Source of the DNA: Monodelphis domestica | Taxonomy: Eukaryota; Chordata; Mammalia; Didelphimorphia; Didelphidae | Length of the DNA stretch: 64,000 bases | NCBI RefSeq assembly: GCF_027887165.1 | Contig: NC_077228.1 | Location: 106,647,543 to 106,711,542 of the forward strand | Direction: 5' to 3' | Shown here: positions 20,626-31,581 of the stretch, piece by piece | Numbering within the stretch: position 1 is the stretch's first letter | Layout: every line of letters begins with the position of its first letter | Program-made: the position numbers and the translations under genes | The notes under the pieces: generated by a model | The model's database searches: none | Seen by the model: only the letters and a program-made list of their open reading frames with translations | Told to the model about the DNA's origin: nothing

Positions 20626-22465
20626 TTGAATGATAATTTTTTTAATTTGATTTTTTTCATATCCTATTGTCAATCATTTACTAAGTTCTAAATTAAATAA
20701 AACAATATATCTAATCCTTTTTATTTTCTGCTTCCCTTCTCCACACATAAACACACTTATGGGATCATAGGATTTAGGGCAAGGAAAAGGCTTTGTGATT
20801 CCTAACTCTAGGAGGACCAGGAATATCATCTGAGGCTAAGATTTTCATGTTCTTTAAGAGATACTCTCAAATTTATGTCCATCTTGAACCTGAGGCTTGG
20901 GGATAGGTTTCAGTAGATATATGGACTTGGAAAGGGAGGTGGGGGTTACATTTTTATTGTGACTAAGGTCTAACTGAAGTTTACCATTTTCTTCAATTTT
21001 TTAAAAACGGGATTCCGGAAAGAGGTCTTTCACCAGACTGACAGGACATAAAAATGATTAAGATCCCCGGTTTGAGAAAAAAACTCTCTCATTTCACAAT
21101 TGGAAATGACAGGAAAGGTCTTGTTCCAACATCAAGGAGGTGATAGAGCTGAATTCAAGCTACCAAACTACTTTTGAGGATTATGGGATTCCAGGAAGTC
21201 CACGTTCTTAGAAGAAGAAAAAAAACAGGCCAGTATGGATGGTGGAACATTATACCTTTCTAGGAAATAGATATTTCTTTCAATCCTCAGTCTGTGTGAC
21301 ACCAGGGCCTGGTCTCCCTGCCCATCTAAAGCTAGGAAAGCCCACAGGCAGGCCTTATAAAAACCCTGAATGTCAGTGATGTAGGCTATGCTTAGCTGAA
21401 GAATACCCAAAAAACCTATTCTCCAGGCCAGTCCAACAAGCTGTCTCTCCCATTTCTGCAGTAGCTTCCCAAGTTTTATTTCTGCCATTGCACTCAGATT
21501 TGTCATGAGAGCTGTGGTTCATGGCAAAATCAGATAGGTTCTATAAGAAACTCAACTAGGAAAAGGGATTCTATGTTGGTTGCTGGTACGCATCTGCCTT
21601 TCACTGCCTATCCTGAGCATCTCCCGTGAAAGGTTTAGCACAAATCCCTGGGTTTGGTAGGGTACAACATAGTTAGGACACAGAGCAGTCTGTCCCAGTT
21701 GGGTCCAGTGGTAATGGAAAGTAGAACAAGCGTGTCTAAGAGAATTGGACCGATGCCAGGTCAGTCAGTCTTATGCTTCCTAAACCTCAATTCTACCCTT
21801 GAGGGGAGGCAGAGTTGTAGGAAATAGCCATCAAGAGGCACAGCTGCAGAGGAAGGTAGATCCAAGGAGGGGGCTCTACAACACCACCAGGACCCCAGCT
21901 ATGACAATTCTGAGCTTAACAAGGGAGTAAGATGCGCTCAAACTTTGTGATTTGGGGCCACCAGAGACCTTGGATTCATGAAGATAGAGGGCTGAAAATG
22001 CGATTCCCCCTGCACCCAGGGAATCTCCTACCCACCCTAGTTATGGGGCTCTGCGAGGTCTTCCTCAGCCCCAGTCTGATGTGAGACTTCCTCTGCTTAT
22101 GTACGACAGAAATTCCTTAGCATTTACCCAATATCAGTTTGGCATTTGGATAGCAGCTGGGAATTACACTGTTCTTTCGATATTTCCTGAAACAAAAGGC
22201 TCTTCAACACATATTCTTCCAGTGATGTGGTACAGTGTTATGGAGATCTGCCATCTCCAAAAAACTGATACTGAGGCTTGCTCAGAGATTCTTAGAGAGA
22301 CACTTGGTGGGCCTGAACAAATAAGGAATCATCAAGGAGGTAATCAGGGAAATATATAATTGGGGGGAAATGATGGGCTGTTCACCTAGTGAGAGCAAGG
22401 CAATAACCAATGGGCAGATCATGCATTCCATCCATCTACAAGCAACATCCAGAAGACCTAGAGGA
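20626..22465. other. Long stretch with few recognisable elements
   Basis: 20626-20760 is AT-rich. 21040-21175 may be a degraded MIR. The rest (about 21180-22465) I cannot assign. A 112-aa minus-strand frame (21168-21506) starts 'MTNLSAMAEIKLGKLLQKW' but shows no recognisable domain, and a 92-aa plus-strand frame at 22081-22359 is equally anonymous. It could be single-copy DNA or an unrecognised repeat. Confidence 0.3.
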
Positions 22466-22467
22466 AA

Positions 22468-22688
22468 GCCTAGAGCCCTGTTGGTGAACCTATGGCACAC
22501 ATGCTGAAGTGTGCCTTACAGGGCTGCTCCCTTCCCCCTCTCTACTGTGCCTGAGAACACATCTCTCATCACCCATCCCTCTGTCCAGCAGCCCAACAGG
22601 CGTGCTTCCTCCCTCCCCTGTCTGGGGCAAAGCAGGGTTGCAGTTTAGGCACTTGGTCTCTAAAAGGTTTACCATCACTGGCCTAGAG
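22468..22688 (+). mobile_element. Nonautonomous hAT-type DNA transposon, copy 1, with 8-bp TSD
   Basis: The element (22476-22680, 205 bp) begins 'ccctgttggtgaacc' and ends 'aggtttaccatcactg', giving imperfect terminal inverted repeats. The 8-bp repeat 'gcctagag' flanks it exactly at 22468-22475 and 22681-22688, the TSD length of hAT transposons. The interior has 'gggctgctcccttccccctc' and 'ccagcagcccaa', shared with the copies at 50352, 55565 and 57946. It has no transposase coding capacity. Confidence 0.88.
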
Positions 22689-22984
22689 CCTACTGAATAG
22701 ACTTCCTGTAGTAGATTTAGAGAAGGACATTGGCCACAAATTGCACAGGAGGGGCAGTATAGATGGGGTATGATCTGCAAACTTCAGGAGACCCCTATCT
22801 GAGTGAGATCTCAGATGCATTAACCTGTTGATTATTTGGATAGTTGGTATCCAGATGAGCCTCCTTTATTTAAAAAAATAAATTCTGGCACTATGAAGAC
22901 GTAAAATTTTAGCAGAAAAGATAGAATGAATAAAAAGAAGAACAAAACAATGGACCCAATTTATTAAGATGACATTGAATAGAA

Positions 22985-23205
22985 ACTAAGGTCCTACATA
23001 GTCTTCTTGGCAAAGATACAGAAGTGATTTGCCATTTCCTTTTCCAGCTAATTTTACAGATGATGAAACTGAGGCATAGTTAAGTGACTTGCCCAGGGTC
23101 ACATAGCTAGTAAGTGCCTGAGGCCAGATTTGAACTCAGGAAGACAAGGTCTTTCTGACTCCCTGCCACTGCTCTATCTACTGTACCACCTACTGGCCTA
23201 ATCTG
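22985..23205 (-). repeat. CORE-SINE with RTE-like 3' end, antisense
   Basis: 'cttcttggcaaagatacaga', 'tgatttgccatttccttttc', 'gacttgcccagggtcacata' and 'ccagatttgaactcaggaag'. The terminal Bov-B-like piece is truncated. Confidence 0.8.
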
Positions 23206-23509
23206 AAGGTAGCTAAAATAAACTCCCAGCAAGGTTCCAGGGAGATCCAGAGCAATTGTAGTATCCCCCAGTGAGGCCAAAGCATACTTGATACACTCAA
23301 AATTAAAAAAAAACTGTGCAAGTATATAATGAGGAATAAACAACAATTCAGGTGAAAAAGATGTTTTTTGTTGTACTACCAGCTCAGTCAGTACCAGTCA
23401 ATAGTGGAATATGGTAGCTTCCTAGAAGCTAGTATGACCTTAGGAGTCATTTTAGCCAGGCTAAGGGACCTGAGAATAAGGGAATTAAGTAATAGAGAGT
23501 GAATGCTGT

Positions 23510-24375
23510 ATTCTTTTTTATTCTTTTTTTTAATTTTAAAATACTTTTTCATTGTTACATGATTCTTGTTCTTTCCCTCCCTAAGCTGATAAGCAATTCC
23601 ACTGGTTATACACATGTTATCACTTGATACCTATTTCCATACTATTTTTATAATAGAGTGATGTTTTAAAACCAAAACCTCTAATCATATACCCATAGAA
23701 ACAAGTGAAAAATCAAATCTTTTCCTTCTGGGTTTCTACTCCCACAGTTCTTTCTCTAGAGGTGGATGGCATTCCTTCTCATAAGTCCCTCAGAGTTGTC
23801 TTGATCATTGCATTGCATTGCTATTAGAAGCAAAGCCAATCACATTTGATCATTGCACAGTGTATCAGTCTCTGTGGACAATGTTTTCCTGGTTCTGCTC
23901 CTTTCGCTCTGCATCACTTCCTGGAGGTTGTTCCAGTTCACATAGAATTCCTCCAGTTTTTTATTCCTTTGAGCACAATAGTATTCCATCACCAACATAA
24001 ACCACAATTTGTTCAGCCATTCCCCAACTGAAGGGCATCCCCTCATTTTCCAATTTTTTGCCACCACAAAGAGTGCAGCTATGAATATTTTTGTGCAAAC
24101 ATTTTTATTTATCTCTTTAGGATACAAACCTAGTAGTATATTTGCTGGATCAAAGGACAAGTGGACAGGCAGTCTTTTATCACCCTTTGGGCACAGTTCC
24201 AAATTGCCCTCCAGAATGGTTGGATCAATTCACAACTCCACCAGCAATGCATTAATGTCCCAATTTTGCCACATCCCTTCCAGCATTCATTACTTTCTGT
24301 TGCTGTCATATTGGCCAATCTACTAGGTGTGAGGTGATACCTCAGCGTTGTTTTGATTTTGAATACTGTCATCTT
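23510..24375 (-). mobile_element. 5'-truncated L1, antisense (ORF2 C-terminus plus 3'UTR)
   Basis: The poly(A) tail is the T-rich start near 23513-23532. On the minus strand, frames at 24390-24130 and 24202-23840 give 'IKTTLRYHLTPSRLANM', 'CWKGCGKIGTLMHCWW', 'DPANILLGLYPKEI' and 'TKIFIAALFVVAKNWK', the conserved C-terminal half of L1 ORF2p. A single frameshift separates the two frames. A weak TSD candidate is 'tgaatgctgt'/'tgaatactgt' on the two sides (one mismatch). It is longer than the other two truncated L1s. Confidence 0.9.
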
Positions 24376-24840
24376 TAAGGCACCTCCCATCCCTAAATTT
24401 CTATGAGTTTATGATGATTTTGAGAAAGCAAGGTTAAGTTATAAAATATTACCCAGGGCCCATGGGGGGCCAATAACAATAACAACGTCCATTTAAAGTG
24501 TATGACAAATTTAAAAATAAAATAAAATAGAAGATGACCAAAACATTTGACATAACTTGTCATCGCTGATTAAACACTGGATTTGCAGTCAGGAAGACCC
24601 GAGTTTGAAATCTGCCTCCAGAACTTCCTATTAATGTGATGCATCACTTAACCTTTGTCCAACTCTGGTTTCCTCAACTCTAAAAGGGAGATAATAATGA
24701 GATCATATTTATAAAGCATTGCTAGCCGTTATTAGGAAGGAAGGAATGAAAGAACTATTGGGTGCCAGGCCCATGCAGAGCACTTTATAAATATTAGAAC
24801 CTGCCTAAATCCACATAGCTACCGAGTAACCGTGCTAGGA
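24376..24840 (+). repeat. CORE-SINE/MIR (24565-24800) and flanking DNA
   Basis: 'ggatttgcagtcaggaagac', 'ccgagtttgaaatctgcctc', 'ctctaaaagggagataataa' and 'agcactttataaatatta' mark a sense CORE-SINE with a MIR-type end. 24376-24565 shows nothing assigned. Confidence 0.6.
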
Positions 24841-25454
24841 CTCGAATTCACATCCCCTGGTTCTAAGTCTAGTCTCCTGTTCCATACTGCGGAAACTGCC
24901 CTGTTCCTACTTTCCAGGAGAAAAGGAGGCAGCAGTGGCCCGAGTCCCTGGACACTGCCCAGCCCCTCTGGCCGCCAGGGATGGCCCCAGCCTCCTCTGG
25001 AGAGACTTCTCCATCTCATCTGTAAAATGAAGGGAATTGACTATCCGTCTCTCAGTCCCTGGGTCCTAGGCTAGTCTTGGGAAATGAGGCAGGGATGTCA
25101 GAAAACTCAATGGGGTCACACATCTGCCAAGTCCCAGAAGCTGGAATCCAAACCTCGGTCCTCCCATGCTGGCATCCTTCAGTCCAGGCAGAGGGTCACA
25201 GAGGAAAGCGGAGGGTTTGGGGAGTGAGGAAAGAGATAGCAGCCAGGCCTCGGTGATTCTGGGGATGAAAGTTAAGACCGAGGGGGAAGCTGCAAGACCT
25301 TCCGACTGCCCAAAGTCAGGGCAACTCAACTTTCCCACATCAAGCTGCTATTTTTATGGGTGGGTTTATTTTTACCCCTCTTCCCCCTCCAATATGGCAG
25401 GCCTCAACCGGCCTTCAGAAACCCGCCGTCCTAGCCACGAGGGTCCCTGAAGAG
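24841..25454. other. Moderately GC-rich, repeat-poor stretch
   Basis: No mobile element is recognised except possible MIR text near 25015-25045 ('catctgtaaaatgaaggga'). 25345-25400 contains 'gctatttttatgggtgggtt' (MEF2-like) and 'ccctccaatatggcaggcc'. Several overlapping open frames up to 94 aa exist on both strands, with no recognisable domain. It could contain a regulatory element. Confidence 0.3.
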
Positions 25455-26040
25455 CAAAGTGTGGCTCTCTCAGAGGGGAGAGAAGCCACAAGGTAGGAAG
25501 ATAGAGACAGGATAGAAGTTTTGAATCCCACGAGGGGGATGACGGAGTCCAATTAGAGATATGAGGTGGTCAGAATGAGTCTTTATTAATTATCAATGAG
25601 CCACAGCTAAGCTCTGATCAAAGGACCATTCCGTAGGCTTTTACCAGTCCTGAGATCCATACCACACAGGTCAGAGAGGTGAATAGAGAAAGATTAAAGA
25701 TGGAGCTTGGCCATAGGCCAAGCTCCTGCAAGGACAGCCATCAGCTAGCCTGAAAGAGAAGGAGAGAGAGAGAGAGAGAGGGGTGGAGCTTGCTGGGCTA
25801 CTTATAGTTTTTGATATGTAAATATACACAGTACATAGGGATGATTCTCAATGGTTAATGACAAGGCGCAGGTGTGGTTTCTCTTAACCAGGGGAGAACA
25901 AAGAAACCTGTTTTCCCTCCGAACCTGGGAGAAGCTGGGGTCAAGGGTCAGAGGCCTTCCCAGCCATGAGCAATACTGAGCATGCTCAAGACTGACTGTT
26001 TTCCCCTTGCCCATAGCTAGGGGTGGGCTGCTACACAAAG
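25455..26040 (-). mobile_element. Solo LTR of an endogenous retrovirus, minus strand, with 5-bp TSD
   Basis: The LTR (25460-26035, 576 bp) reads on the minus strand from 'tgtagcagcccacccc' to 'gagagagccaca', so it has TG...CA ends. The exact 5-bp repeat 'caaag' lies at 25455-25459 and 26036-26040, as retroviral integrase produces. A TATA-like 'aactataagtagc' and a polyadenylation signal (minus-strand 'aataaa', + strand 25582-25587) are in the expected order, with a (GA)n run (about 25765-25790) between them. There is no internal sequence. Preservation is good. Confidence 0.85.
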
Positions 26041-26565
26041 GATGCAGGGGGTAGCCCCACAAACCTTCGGAAGCCAGGGGTCCACCAGGACCCTTTAATC
26101 CCTTCTGCCTGGGGAAGCTTCTCTGGACACCTACATTCGTCTATTCTGGGACGTCTGGAAAATGAGATAGTCTGAAAAGGGGAACAGATGGAGGGCAGCC
26201 CCAAAGGCCGGCAGCGTCTTTTTTTTTTTTTTCAGTGAATTCGGGCTGTGACTGACCTGTCCTTCCCTTAACAATTCAATTCAGCAAACCCTGACTGAGT
26301 GGGCAAAAGAGGGGAGCCACCTCGGCAAAGATGGGGTCATCGGAGCCCTCCAGGAACTACTCTTCTCGGAGGAGGAGGCACGCAACTTTCCCAAGCATAA
26401 GGACTTGGGAGAGAGTTTGAGGAGAGGAAAAGCCTTACCCAACAGGGCACAGGGGAATAGGGAAAGGGGATGAACTAAGGAGAGACATTCTTTTGAAAGA
26501 AAGGGAGGATTTTGAGAGGTCAAGATTCATTCATTAACAAGCAATAAATACGCCCCTACTATGTG
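26041..26565. other. Unassigned, repeat-poor stretch
   Basis: A T-run lies at 26220-26233. An RTE-SINE-like start may begin near 26525 ('tcattcattaacaagcaata'), running into the SINE below. No gene supported. Confidence 0.3.
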
Positions 26566-26566
26566 C

Positions 26567-26795
26567 CCTTGGGGCAGCTAGGCTTGTCAGGAGTCAGGAG
26601 GTCAAGAAGTTCAAATCCAACCTCAGACACTTAGCAGCTGTGTGCTCCTGAGCAAGTCACTGGACCTTGTTTGCCTCAGTTTCCTCTTCTGCAAAATGAG
26701 CTGGAGAAGGAAATGGCCAAGCACTCCAGCATCTCGGCCAAGAAAACTGCAAATGGGGTCACAAAGAGTCAGACACGACTGAAAAATGATTAGAG
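26567..26795 (+). repeat. CORE-SINE with RTE/Bov-B-like 3' end
   Basis: 'ggggcagctaggcttgtcag', 'ttcaaatccaacctcagaca', 'gtttgcctcagtttcctctt', 'gctggagaaggaaatggcca' and 'aaagagtcagacacgactga'. The last phrase matches the well-known 3' end of Bov-B LINEs, implying mobilisation by an RTE-type LINE. It is one of the cleanest copies. Confidence 0.88.
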
Positions 26796-27054
26796 GAAAG
26801 CAACATACCAGTAATGAGGGGATACGAGGAGAGAAACAAAACAGAGATGGAGAGGGAATGCAGAGAATGACTTTTGCAAATAGACGGAGTCAGGAGATGG
26901 ACTGTTGAGTTCAGTGTCTAGTGAGCTGTTCAGCTCACTGCAAAGTAGCCTGTGAAAGGGAGTCAAATCAAAGAGAAGGTTGAAAAGCTAGAGCCAGCTT
27001 GGGAGGGTCAGTAAGAGGGGGCAAGAGGCCACAAATGCTGGGCAGGAGAGCTTA

Positions 27055-27410
27055 TGTTCTAGGGTCAAAGTTCTAAAGCTAAAAGTGACTCCAGAAGCCA
27101 TCTACTCCAACCATCCCATTTTACAGATGAGGAAACTGAGGTCTACCAAGGGTCACATAGGTAGTATATCTGAGGTAGGATTTGAACACAGGTTTCCTGC
27201 CTCCAAAGCCAGTGTTTATGCCACCAAATGACTATGTAATAATTAACTGATTGTTATTAGGTACATTATGATTCTCATTTACATGACACTTTAAGAATTA
27301 CAAAGCACTTTATAAATATATCTCATTTTATCTTCATAACAACCTTGGGATTGTTATGAATAATGAAATTGTATGAAATGAAATGAAAATTATGAATAAC
27401 AATTAGGTGC
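27055..27410 (-). repeat. MIR/CORE-SINE, antisense, and MIR 3' fragment
   Basis: 27095-27235: 'ttttacagatgaggaaactg', 'agggtcacataggtagtata' and 'gcctccaaagccagtgttta'. 27290-27360: 'caaagcactttataaatata'. 27365-27410 has small internal duplications of 'atgaaatgaaa'. Confidence 0.65.
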
Positions 27411-27424
27411 TATTGTTATTATCT

Positions 27425-27770
27425 GTTGTTGTTGTTAAGCCATTTCAGTTGTGTCCAACTCTACATGGCCTCCTTTGGGGTTTCCTTGACAAAGACACTG
27501 GCTTGTCATTTCCTCCTCCAGTTCATTTAGCAGATGAAGAAACTGAGGCAGACAGGGTTAAGTAACTGCCCAGGGGCACACTCTGAATTCAAGAAGGTGA
27601 GTCTTCCTGGCTTCAGGTCCATCATTCTATCCACTGTGGATAGCTGCCTGCTATTATCCCATTTTATAAATGAGAAAACTGAGGTGCAGGGTTTAAATGA
27701 CTTGCCTCATACAGCTAATAAGGGTCTAAAACAAATCTTGAACTCAGATCTTGATGACTCCAGGTTCAGT
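27425..27770 (-). repeat. CORE-SINE with RTE-like end, antisense, plus MIR fragment
   Basis: 'catttcagttgtgtccaact', 'cctttggggtttccttgaca', 'cagatgaagaaactgaggca' and 'tccatcattctatccactgt' (27425-27648). A separate antisense MIR ('ttttataaatgagaaaactg') follows to 27770. Confidence 0.8.
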
Positions 27771-27884
27771 TTTTGAGCAAGTGTCATGCCTCTCTCCCCT
27801 GTGCTCTAGGGAGCTCCATTGGGACAGCTACGTCATGTGGTGAATGGTCTGGAGGGAACACAGAAAGCTAATAAGGAAGTCCAG

Positions 27885-28045
27885 GTGAAAAGACCCGGAG
27901 TCTGGAGGATGGGTTTAAAGCTGGTCTCAGACACTTCCTAGGTGTGTGACCCTAGGCAAGTCGTTTAATGCGGTTTGCCTAGCCCTTGCTGCTCTTCTGT
28001 TTTAGAATTAATCCTAAGACAGGAGGTATGGGTTTAGAAATAAAT
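27885..28045 (+). repeat. tRNA-derived SINE, 5'-truncated
   Basis: 'ctggtctcagacacttccta', 'gtgaccctaggcaagtcgtt', 'gcctagcccttgctgctctt' and 'agacaggaggtatgggttta'. The A box is missing. (AAATAAATG)-like units follow to about 28095. Confidence 0.8.
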
Positions 28046-28379
28046 AAATGAATAAAAGACAAAGTGAATAAATGAATAAAAAATGAAAAAAAAATTTAAA
28101 TGAAGAAACTAAAAATAAAAAGAACAAATATATGAGAGTCTGAAGCAGAGGGATGTCCCTGTGATTAGAAGTAAATAGACATATTCAAGGGAATTTGTGT
28201 AGAGGAGCTCTTTCTCTACACGTTTTAAAAAGAAAGCACCCATATGATACTGGACAGTATATTTCCTCCCTAATCTTAGAGAGGGATATAGCAGGCGGCC
28301 AAAGAAATGGGCTCAGCCTTGGAAGGCCCCCACATCTGGCTGTAATTGTGACACTCTACTCCCCACAAGGACCAGTTTA

Positions 28380-28560
28380 TTAAACAGCCAAGCAGTGATG
28401 CTATAAAAAGTCATTATAGACAAGCTTTAAATATATTTTGATGCATTTAAAGAGGACCGCGCTGGGTAATGAAACCATTGACACTCCCTGGGCAAACAAA
28501 ATCAAATTGCTATAGTCTGGCTGGGGTTTGGAAAATCAGTAACATATGGGACTCTCTTAA
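28380..28560. other. Candidate conserved noncoding element
   Basis: A repeat-free segment with AT-rich factor-site-like strings: 'gctataaaaagtcattatag', 'ctttaaatatattttgatgc', 'ggtaatgaaaccattgacac' and 'ggcaaacaaaatcaaat'. No open frame dominates. This is a visual impression only. Cross-species alignment would decide it. Confidence 0.2.
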
Positions 28561-29188
28561 ACAAAGTTCCTTCCATTCATATGTTCTTCACACCTTTCCC
28601 TTCGTCTCAGTTTCCGTCTCTTCCCTCGTGTGAGGGTCCTGGTCATCACTCACCTAGATTGTTGGAATACATTTCTGAAGAAGTCTTCCCTTTGAGCTGG
28701 TGTTTTGATCTGAAAGCCTGCTCTATTGTCATGGGAAGGGTATTGGAGTTGGAGAAAGACCCCAGTTCTTGAGATGTGGGAATTTACATGGCCTAACAAG
28801 TAGGCTCCCACATCACCTCCTCCATCCCAGAGCTAAAAACCCAAAACTGGGCCCCGGGGCTCAAGCAAGTCAGCTTCATTTCCACCCTTACTTGAGCCAG
28901 CTCTCTGTGGTGGAAGCTGACCTTTTCAGCCTGGCCCTTTGGAGCCTCAGAGCGAGGCAGAAATAGGAGCACCATGGGTGGATGTTTGCAAGACTTGGGA
29001 ACCGATAAAAGAAACAATTTCCCAAAGTAGATCAGGCTGCTTAGGAAGTAGTGAGTTTCCATTATTAGAGGTATTCATGAAGGTCCCAGGAACCATTTCT
29101 CAGAATTGTTATAGAAGGGATTCTTGTGCAAATACTGGTTGGGCTAGCATGCTCCTTGTAAGGCATGTTGTTATCTTCATTTTATAGA
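28561..29188. other. Unassigned gene-free stretch
   Basis: No repeat family recognised. Overlapping short frames (63-89 aa) lack domains. 28570-28660 is pyrimidine-rich. Confidence 0.3.
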
Positions 29189-29189
29189 A

Positions 29190-29388
29190 AGAGAAAAAGC
29201 TGGGTGGCTCAGTGGTCTGAGAATCAGGCCAATAGACAAGAAGTCCCAGGTTCAAATCTGACCTCAGACACTTCCCAGCTGTGTGACCCTGGGCAAGTCA
29301 CTTAACCCTCATTGCCTAGCCCTTATTACTCTTCTGCCGTGGAACCAATACACATTCTAAGACGGAAGGTAAAGGTTAGAAAAAAAAA
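29190..29388 (+). repeat. Full-length tRNA-derived SINE
   Basis: A box 'tggctcagtgg' (29204), B box 'caggttcaaatc', core 'gtgaccctgggcaagtcact', 'cattgcctagcccttatt' and tail 'agacggaaggtaaaggtt' with an A-run. Confidence 0.92.
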
Positions 29389-29389
29389 C

Positions 29390-29640
29390 AAGGAGAGAAA
29401 CTGAGGTTCAGAAACAGTCAGTATCTAACCCAAGGTCACATAGCTAGTTAAATGGTACAGCCAAGATTTTTTGACTCCTACGTCTAGGGGTCTTTTCATT
29501 GAACCCCTCTGATTTATGACAGCAGGCAAGTCATCTCTCTTTTCTAAGCCTTGGTTTTCCCACAGGTAAAATTAGAATGATAATAACTACTGGCAGTCAT
29601 TGAGAGAGTCAGAGATATGATAGTTAAATTACATACGTAC
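29390..29640. repeat. MIR-like relics
   Basis: Antisense 'ggtcacatagctagttaaat' (about 29434-29453) is followed by sense 'ggcaagtcatctctctttt' and 'cccacaggtaaaattagaat'. Confidence 0.5.
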
Positions 29641-29641
29641 A

Positions 29642-30004
29642 TTGTTGTTCGGGCACCTGACTCTTCATGAGTCCATGGACCGTTGCATACAAAGTCTTTC
29701 TATCCTCCACCAACTCTCAGAATCCAAGTTCGTGTTCATCGCTCCCGTGATACTATCTATCACAGCCTCTGCCATCCCAGTCTCCTTTTGCTTTACAACC
29801 TTTCCCACATCCTGATCTTTTCCAATCAATCCTTTCTTCTCACAGTTGGCTAAAAGCATTTAAGCTTCAGTATTTGACCTTCCAGTGAATAGGCTGAATG
29901 TCTTTAAATGTAATAACTCATTTGCTCTCTTTGCATTCCAAGGGACTCTTGGAATGTCTTCTTGAGCACCACAGTTCAAAAACATTGATTCTGAGGGGTC
30001 AGCT

Positions 30005-30006
<2 letters not shown>
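29642..30006 (-). mobile_element. RTE/Bov-B-like LINE fragment, antisense
   Basis: The + strand matches the antisense layout of ruminant Bov-B as I recall it: 'gactcttcatgagtccatgg', 'tctatcctccaccaactctc', 'ttccaagggactcttggaat' and 'agcaccacagttcaaaaaca'. The coding strand is therefore minus and frames are broken. It supports the view that RTE-type LINEs supplied the 3' end shared by the CORE-SINEs nearby. Confidence 0.75.
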
Positions 30007-30007
<1 letters not shown>

Positions 30008-30055
<48 letters not shown>

Positions 30056-30080
30056 CATACATACATACATACATACACAC
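30008..30080. repeat. (AT)n-(CATA)n-(CA)n compound microsatellite
   Basis: About 21 AT units, then about 7 'cata' units, then 'cacacacag'. It abuts the RTE fragment directly. Confidence 0.95.
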
Positions 30081-30084
30081 ACAG

Positions 30085-30190
30085 CATTTCTTAAGTACTT
30101 ACTGATCACAGAGGAAATAAACAAAAATAAATAAAACAATTCTTGCCCTCAAAGACCTTATATTCTAATAAAGGAAGACTCTATTTAAAG
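30085..30190 (+). repeat. RTE-linked SINE fragment
   Basis: 'aagtacttactgatcacaga', 'caattcttgccctcaaagac' and 'ttatattctaataaagga' match the first part of the family at 9475-9841. 30190-30640 shows nothing assigned. Confidence 0.5.
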
Positions 30191-30639
30191 ATATTAGAGT
30201 TCAAACTCAACAGGATAGATCCAGCTACAACTAGTCACTCCAGACCTGTTGAAATGAATGTCTGTATGGACAAGGGACAGGGGGTACTTATTTGAGAGGA
30301 GAAATAATAGCATAAGTAGCCAAAAGCAAGGAGGGAAGAAATAAGTTTAAGCTTCCTCCAGGATACTGAAGAGAATGAACATTAAAATTCAGGAAGGAAA
30401 AATTCCTTGGAAAATTCAGCATGGATTGTGTCCATGGATATTATACTAGCAAGGTTTTAGATTTTTTTTTTTCACCCTTCCTCTCTCTTCCATCAATAGT
30501 GCTGTATTTGGGATAGGAGAAATAAGCACCCAGGGTTATTTTAGTTATTCCTAAGGCAGATGAAATCAGGAGGGATTGGACTCCAAAATGAGAGACTTAA
30601 AGTTCTAAGCCTGGCTTAACAACTAAAACTTAAGAGCTC

Positions 30640-30830
30640 AACGAGTCTTTAAAGATCATCTAGTTTGATCTCATTTTTATTTTTTATAGATGAGAAAACA
30701 CATCCAGAGATGAAGTGACTTACCCAAAGTCATACATCAAATTGGTGATAGAGCAGGAAATAAAACTTGAGTATTAACTCCATCTATTGTTCATTCCATT
30801 AAACCTTCAGTTTTCCTGAATAAAAATTCA
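30640..30830 (-). repeat. MIR-like relic, antisense
   Basis: 'aaagatcatctagtttgatc', 'ttatagatgagaaaacacat' and 'gtgacttacccaaagtcata'. Bases 30830-31365 are unassigned. Confidence 0.6.
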
Positions 30831-31369
30831 GGGTTCCTCAATTATTAGCGGGAAGGTGGGTCAAAACACACACAAGACACAGATCTAATTTAATTATACT
30901 TAAGTTTGAGTTGTATATACATTTCCTTTTAGAAATTTTTGAGAAATTAGCTTCCCTTTTATAATTTCATGGAATATTCCCCCTGGAAACCAAATAGAAA
31001 AATAGAGAAGAAAACCACAGTGGGGCATCATGGATTGATGGTGATTTCTCTGAGAAGACTCCTTTCTCAGAGCTTCAGGGCTTTAAGGCCAAATGTCGCT
31101 GAACTTAAGTCTTTTACTTGTGGAGTTTACTAGCTAATTCTGATATGGGAAGAGTGCCTAAAGTGGTAAGGACATTTTGGGATTGAATAGGTAGAAAGAA
31201 AATGGACATGGATGCTGGGTGAGTAGAGGCAGTTTTGGTGGTTCACTGGTTCTTTTTCTTCTATTAGAATAATACTCAGTTTATAAGTAATACAGGTTTT
31301 TCTTTAAGCTTTGTGATTGTCACATATTATTTCATTCATTCATTCAACAAGAAAGTATGAAGAGGGCAA

Positions 31370-31565
31370 GGTATCGAGAAGGCTCTGTGGATTGAGAGTC
31401 AAGTCCAGAGATGGGAGGTCCCCGGATCAAATGTGATTTCAGATACTTCCTAGCTGTGTGACCCTGGGAAAGTCTTTTAACTCCCATTGCCTAGCCCTTA
31501 CCATTCTTCTGCCTTGGAACCAATACACAGTACTGATTTTAAAACAGAAGGTAAGGGGTTTAATA
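31370..31565 (+). repeat. tRNA-derived SINE
   Basis: A-box region 'ggctctgtggattgagagtc', B-box-like 'cggatcaaatg', 'gtgaccctgggaaagtcttt' and 'ttggaaccaatacacagtac'. An (AAT)n run (31562-31579) follows the tail. Confidence 0.88.
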
Positions 31566-31581
31566 ATAATAATAATAACAC

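Noticed and set aside
21168-21506. 112-aa minus-strand frame considered as a retroviral or cellular exon
   Set aside because: No motif matches any family I know, and the flanks lack clear splice signals.
30008-30080. CRISPR-like or satellite array
   Set aside because: Plain dinucleotide and tetranucleotide microsatellite with no spacers.
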